NCBI GenBank assembly: GCA_910585075.1
Contig: CAJUED010000014.1
Span: 20,937-84,936 of the forward strand
DNA length: 64,000 bases
DNA from: an uncultured Lachnospiraceae bacterium
Lineage (GTDB): Bacteria > Bacillota > Clostridia > Lachnospirales > Lachnospiraceae
Direction: 5' to 3'
Every line of letters starts with the position of its first letter. Position 1 is the first letter of the stretch. Positions 61,076-64,000 of the stretch are shown here, one piece after another. The translations under genes were made by a program, and so were the position numbers. Below the pieces are notes generated by a model, which ran no database searches, had not been told where the DNA came from, and saw only the letters and a program-made list of their open reading frames with translations.

Positions 61076-62506
61076 ATGAGTACTACTTCACAGGCGAGTC
61101 AAAGAATAACAGCTTTGCTCGATGAAAACAGTTTCGTTGAAATTGGTGCGCAGGTTACAGCAAGAAGCACTGACTTCAATCTGAAACAGACTGAAACTCC
61201 TTCTGACGGTGTTATCACCGGCTATGGAGTCATAGGCGGCAATCTTGTGTATGTATACAGCCAGGATGCGTCCGTATTAAACGGAAGTGTTGGCGAGATG
61301 CATGCAAAGAAAATTGCAAACCTCTATGATCTGGCACTTAAAATGGGAGCACCCGTAATCGGGCTGATTGAATCTGCCGGATTAAGGCTTCAGGAGGCTG
61401 CAGACGCATTAAACGGTTTTGGGGAAATTTACAAAAAGCAGGTGTTAAGTTCCGGCGTAATTCCTCAGATTACGGCTGTTTTTGGTAATTGTGGCGGCGG
61501 TCTTGCGCTGATTCCCACATTGACGGACTTTACTTTCATGGAAGAAAAGAAAGCAAAGCTGTATGTAAATGCACCCAACACCTTAGATGGAAATGAAGTG
61601 AGCAGATGTGATACCGCATCAGCTGCTTTCCAGAGCGAGGAAGTGGGTATTGTTGACGTGGTTGCGGATGAGGCGTCCCTTCTTGCGAAAGTAAGAGAGC
61701 TGGTATGCATGCTTCCTGCCAACTGTGACGATGAGGAACTTTATGATGACTGTACGGACGATTTAAACCGTGCATGCGCGGACATTGCAGGCTGCGTGGG
61801 AGATACTTCCATTGCATTATCCCAGCTTGCAGATGACGGAGCTGTGTTTGAAGTAAAAGCGGCTTATGCAAAAGAGATGGTAACGGCGCTTATCAAATTA
61901 AACGGAGTAACCGTAGGTGCGGTTGCAAACCGCAGTGAAGTATATGGTGAAGATGGAAACGTGACAGATAAGTTTGATGCGGTTTTAACGCCTGCAGGCT
62001 GTGATAAGGCAGCTGATTTCATTAATTTCTGTGATGCGTTTAACATTCCTGTTTTATCCCTGACCAACGTAAAGGGCTTTAAGGCGGGCAAATGTTCCGA
62101 GAAGAAGATTGCGAAGGCTGCAGCAAAGCTTACATATGCTTTTGCCAATGCCACGGTACCCAAGGTAAATGTTATCATCGGACAGGCATATGGAAGCGCT
62201 TATGTAACCATGAATTCTAAGGCAATCGGAGCGGACATTACAATGGCATGGCCTGATGCTCAGATTGGCACAATGGATGCTAAGTTGGCAGCAAAGATTA
62301 TCTGCGACGGACAGGGTGCGGATGCTATTGAGGCTTGCGCAAAAGAGTATGCAGCGCTGCAGACAAGCGCAGTGGGCGCAGCAAAGAGAGGATATGTGGA
62401 TCAGATCATTGAGCCGGCAGATACAAGAAAGTATGTGATCGGTGCATTTGAAATGCTGCTTTCCAAGAGGGAAGACCGTCCCGCGAAAAAACATGGTACA
62501 GTTTAG
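61076..62506 (+). CDS. Biotin-dependent carboxyltransferase subunit (decarboxylase alpha, MmdA-like)
   Basis: The 476-residue protein is a tandem crotonase-fold carboxyltransferase: the N-half contains VYVYSQDASVLNGSVGEMHAKKI, GLIESAGLRLQE and FGNCGGGLALIPTL, and the C-half contains NVIIGQAYGSAYVTMNSKAIGAD and AWPDAQIGTMDAKLAAKI. It should move CO2 from a substrate acyl-CoA to carrier-bound biotin. It is shorter and more diverged than typical methylmalonyl-CoA decarboxylase alpha chains of about 510 residues, so the substrate (methylmalonyl-, malonyl- or glutaconyl-CoA) is open. GGAGGG precedes the ATG. It heads an operon with the gamma, biotin carrier and beta subunits. Confidence 0.9.
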   Translation: MSTTSQASQRITALLDENSFVEIGAQVTARSTDFNLKQTETPSDGVITGYGVIGGNLVYVYSQDASVLNGSVGEMHAKKIANLYDLALKMGAPVIGLIESAGLRLQEAADALNGFGEIYKKQVLSSGVIPQITAVFGNCGGGLALIPTLTDFTFMEEKKAKLYVNAPNTLDGNEVSRCDTASAAFQSEEVGIVDVVADEASLLAKVRELVCMLPANCDDEELYDDCTDDLNRACADIAGCVGDTSIALSQLADDGAVFEVKAAYAKEMVTALIKLNGVTVGAVANRSEVYGEDGNVTDKFDAVLTPAGCDKAADFINFCDAFNIPVLSLTNVKGFKAGKCSEKKIAKAAAKLTYAFANATVPKVNVIIGQAYGSAYVTMNSKAIGADITMAWPDAQIGTMDAKLAAKIICDGQGADAIEACAKEYAALQTSAVGAAKRGYVDQIIEPADTRKYVIGAFEMLLSKREDRPAKKHGTV

Positions 62507-62523
62507 AAAGGATGATACTTAAT

Positions 62524-63243
62524 ATGAAAAAATGGTTATTAGTATTAGGTATGATTACCTGTATGCTTGGTTTGACAGCGTGCGGACAGGAGGAAGAAGC
62601 AACGCCTCTTATGACAGAGGAGGAAGCGGACACCTTAGGAAGGCAGGTTGTGGAGACCATCAATCAGTATGCGATTTTAAATGCTAAAGACCAGGTGAGC
62701 GATCAGGTAACGCTTAGCGCCCTGGACAGCTGGGAAGCCGCTGCTGAGGATATGGGTGATTATGTAGAAATTCTTGGAGTTGAATCCGAGCTTGATGAAA
62801 AAGACGGTGTTATTGACATCAGAGTAAAGGGTTCCCTTCGGGAAGCTATTGTTGAAATTGTAATTGAGAGAAACGCGATTACCACGATTTCCACCAATGT
62901 GGAATATACATTTGGTGAAAAGATGCAAAAGGCAGGATTGAATACCCTCCTTGGTATGGGAACGGTATTCTGTGTGCTTATCCTGATCAGCCTTATTATA
63001 AGCTGCTTTGGTTTCATACCGAAGATTCAGGCTAAGTTTACCAAAGCGCCTGCGAAGACAGAGGTTAAACCGGCTCCGGCAGCACCTGTGGTTTCGGCAG
63101 CTGTGCCTGAGGAAGATTTGACGGATGATCTTGAGCTGGTTGCTGTTATTGCAGCGGCAATTGCTGCCAGCGAGGGAGCGTCTTCCACGGATGGATTTGT
63201 AGTCAGAAGCATAAGACGTGCAGGAAGACGGCAGCACGCTTAA
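62524..63243 (+). CDS. OadG-like gamma subunit with lipoprotein N-terminal domain
   Basis: The 239-residue protein starts with a lipoprotein signal (LGLTAC, Cys20) and an outside domain of about 110 residues with beta-strand character, followed by one membrane helix (about 140-160) and a Pro/Ala-rich tail ending in a short segment (LELVAVIAAAIAA then VVRSIRRAGR) typical of OadG gamma chains. Classical OadG is only about 80 residues and lacks the lipoprotein part. It should anchor the carboxyltransferase to the membrane beta subunit. AAGGATGA precedes ATG 62524; ATG 62512 overlaps that site. Confidence 0.83.
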   Translation: MKKWLLVLGMITCMLGLTACGQEEEATPLMTEEEADTLGRQVVETINQYAILNAKDQVSDQVTLSALDSWEAAAEDMGDYVEILGVESELDEKDGVIDIRVKGSLREAIVEIVIERNAITTISTNVEYTFGEKMQKAGLNTLLGMGTVFCVLILISLIISCFGFIPKIQAKFTKAPAKTEVKPAPAAPVVSAAVPEEDLTDDLELVAVIAAAIAASEGASSTDGFVVRSIRRAGRRQHA

Positions 63244-63359
63244 TGAAAGAAAAAGTAGTGGGCGCCGGGCAGCATGACTGCATACAAACGAGACGGCGCA
63301 GAGCGATTATAAATCGCGGATTTATGATAATGTAATGATAATCACAGGAGGATTGAATA

Positions 63360-63734
63360 ATGAAAAATTATACCATTACCGTAAACGGAAACGTATATGA
63401 TGTAGTAGTAGAAGAAGGGGCATCTACAGGAGCACCTGCTCCCGCAGCTCCTAAGGCAGCACCCAAGGCAGCTCCGAAAACAGCTCCCGCTGCAGCACCT
63501 AAGGCGTCAGGAGCAGCAGGCGGTATTAAAGTAGAAGCTGGTGCGGCTGGTAAAGTATTTAAGGTAGAAGCAAGCGTAGGGCAGGCTCTTAAAGCTGGTG
63601 ATACCGTAATTATTCTGGAAGCAATGAAGATGGAAATCCCTGTTGTTGCACCTCAGGATGGTACCGTAGCAAGCATTGACGTAGCAGTTGGCGATGCAGT
63701 TGAAGCAGGAGCATTGTTGGCTACTCTCAACTAA
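63360..63734 (+). CDS. Biotin carboxyl carrier protein of the decarboxylase
   Basis: The 124-residue protein has a short N-terminal beta segment (YTITVNGNVYDVVVEE), an Ala/Pro/Lys-rich flexible linker with repeated APKA units (about 20-55) and a biotinyl domain with the attachment motif EAMKMEI, Lys90. It carries the carboxyl group from the carboxyltransferase to the membrane beta subunit. AGGAGG precedes the ATG. The linker DNA is repetitive (GCAGCTCC/GCACCTAA-like units) and could vary in length. Confidence 0.95.
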   Translation: MKNYTITVNGNVYDVVVEEGASTGAPAPAAPKAAPKAAPKTAPAAAPKASGAAGGIKVEAGAAGKVFKVEASVGQALKAGDTVIILEAMKMEIPVVAPQDGTVASIDVAVGDAVEAGALLATLN

Positions 63735-63775
63735 TACGGCGGATGGGCATGCATGCATGTGTGCTTACGGAAAAA

Positions 63776-63800
63776 GTGTCGGCCGTTTTAAGGCGGACAC
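63776..63800 (+). promoter_or_regulatory. Intercistronic hairpin before the beta-subunit gene
   Basis: GTGTCGGCC (63776-63784) pairs with GGCGGACAC (63792-63800) with one mismatch. It has no T tract and may adjust subunit ratios by mRNA stability. Confidence 0.5.
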
Positions 63801-63830
63801 TCGTTGAGAAAACAACAGGAGGTAAAAGAA

Positions 63831-64000
63831 ATGGATTATATCGTAACAACCCTGTCCAATCTGATTCATCAGACGGCCTTCTTCAATTTGACCTGGGGCA
63901 ATTATCTGATGATTCTTGTGGCATGTGTGTTTCTTTATCTTGCGATTGCCAAAGGCTTTGAACCATTGCTTTTGACGCCTATCGCATTTGGTATGCTGCT
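63831..64000 (+). CDS. oadB: Sodium-pumping decarboxylase beta subunit, N-terminal part (3' end outside window)
   Basis: Translation from ATG 63831, preceded by AGGAGG at 8 bases, gives MDYIVTTLSNLIHQTAFFNL, then a hydrophobic helix (YLMILVACVFLYLAIAKGFE) and PLLLTPIAFGMLL, the characteristic start of OadB/MmdB beta chains. This integral membrane subunit decarboxylates carboxybiotin and pumps Na+ out of the cell. Only 56 residues are in the window. It is the fourth gene of the operon. Confidence 0.88.
   Translation, partial: MDYIVTTLSNLIHQTAFFNLTWGNYLMILVACVFLYLAIAKGFEPLLLTPIAFGML

Overview
The window is a contiguous stretch of a Gram-positive, low-to-mid GC Firmicute chromosome, most likely a member of the Lachnospiraceae (Clostridia). 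This is inferred from strong AGGAGG-type ribosome binding sites, the gene order DUF177-rpmF-plsX-acpP-rnc-smc-ftsY, the era-yqzL-recO-glycyl-tRNA synthetase order, a single-chain glycyl-tRNA synthetase, pta-ackA acetate fermentation, scpA-scpB next to DD-carboxypeptidases, and a biotin-dependent sodium-pumping decarboxylase operon. No tRNA, rRNA, CRISPR array, insertion sequence or prophage gene was seen. Both window edges cut genes.

Layout. 1-9.7 kb: a surface transport locus on the plus strand with two related solute-binding proteins, two sugar-type ABC permeases, an HlyD-like adaptor, a MacB-like extracytoplasmic protein and a small lipoprotein, but no ATPase. 9.75-11.7 kb: a TPP-riboswitch-controlled thiD-thiE operon. 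11.8-15.6 kb, minus strand: a BlaR1-type M56 membrane peptidase with its own promoter and repeated operator-like boxes, tmcAL (tRNA-Met wobble acetylation) and a small EamA-type transporter. 15.8-20.7 kb: four plus-strand genes of unknown function, including a lipoprotein and a Sel1-repeat protein. 21-23.2 kb: pta-ackA. 23.4-30.8 kb: the core lipid, ribosome and chromosome cluster.

31-36.6 kb: threonine ammonia-lyase, a YitT-family membrane protein, a Fic-domain protein with a tandem heptad repeat, a membrane-anchored GH25 muramidase and an AraC regulator, followed by a candidate small RNA. 37-41.5 kb: an M16C peptidase and asnS. 41.8-46.4 kb, the most unusual part: a channel-like membrane protein with Rossmann (RCK-like) domains and a C-terminal RyR domain, immediately followed by a TIR-transmembrane-MORN protein, then a DHH phosphoesterase. 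I propose the first two genes form a two-component nucleotide- or NAD-linked signalling or defence module.

46.5-55 kb: a DUF4349 lipoprotein, era, yqzL, recO, a lipoprotein, glycyl- and alanyl-tRNA synthetases and rpsU. 55-60.8 kb: a CmpB-family membrane protein, two D-alanyl-D-alanine carboxypeptidases, a metallophosphoesterase and scpA-scpB. 61-64 kb: a carboxyltransferase, a lipoprotein-type OadG, a biotin carrier and the start of OadB, which together should decarboxylate an acid or acyl-CoA and export sodium.

The intergenic regions carry several families of palindromic or dispersed short repeats (near 23.2, 24.2, 30.9, 36.8, 41.6, 54.7, 55.1 and 58.8 kb), some of which sit exactly where start codons have to be chosen. 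Many start codons below were moved inward from the longest open frame on the basis of ribosome binding sites.
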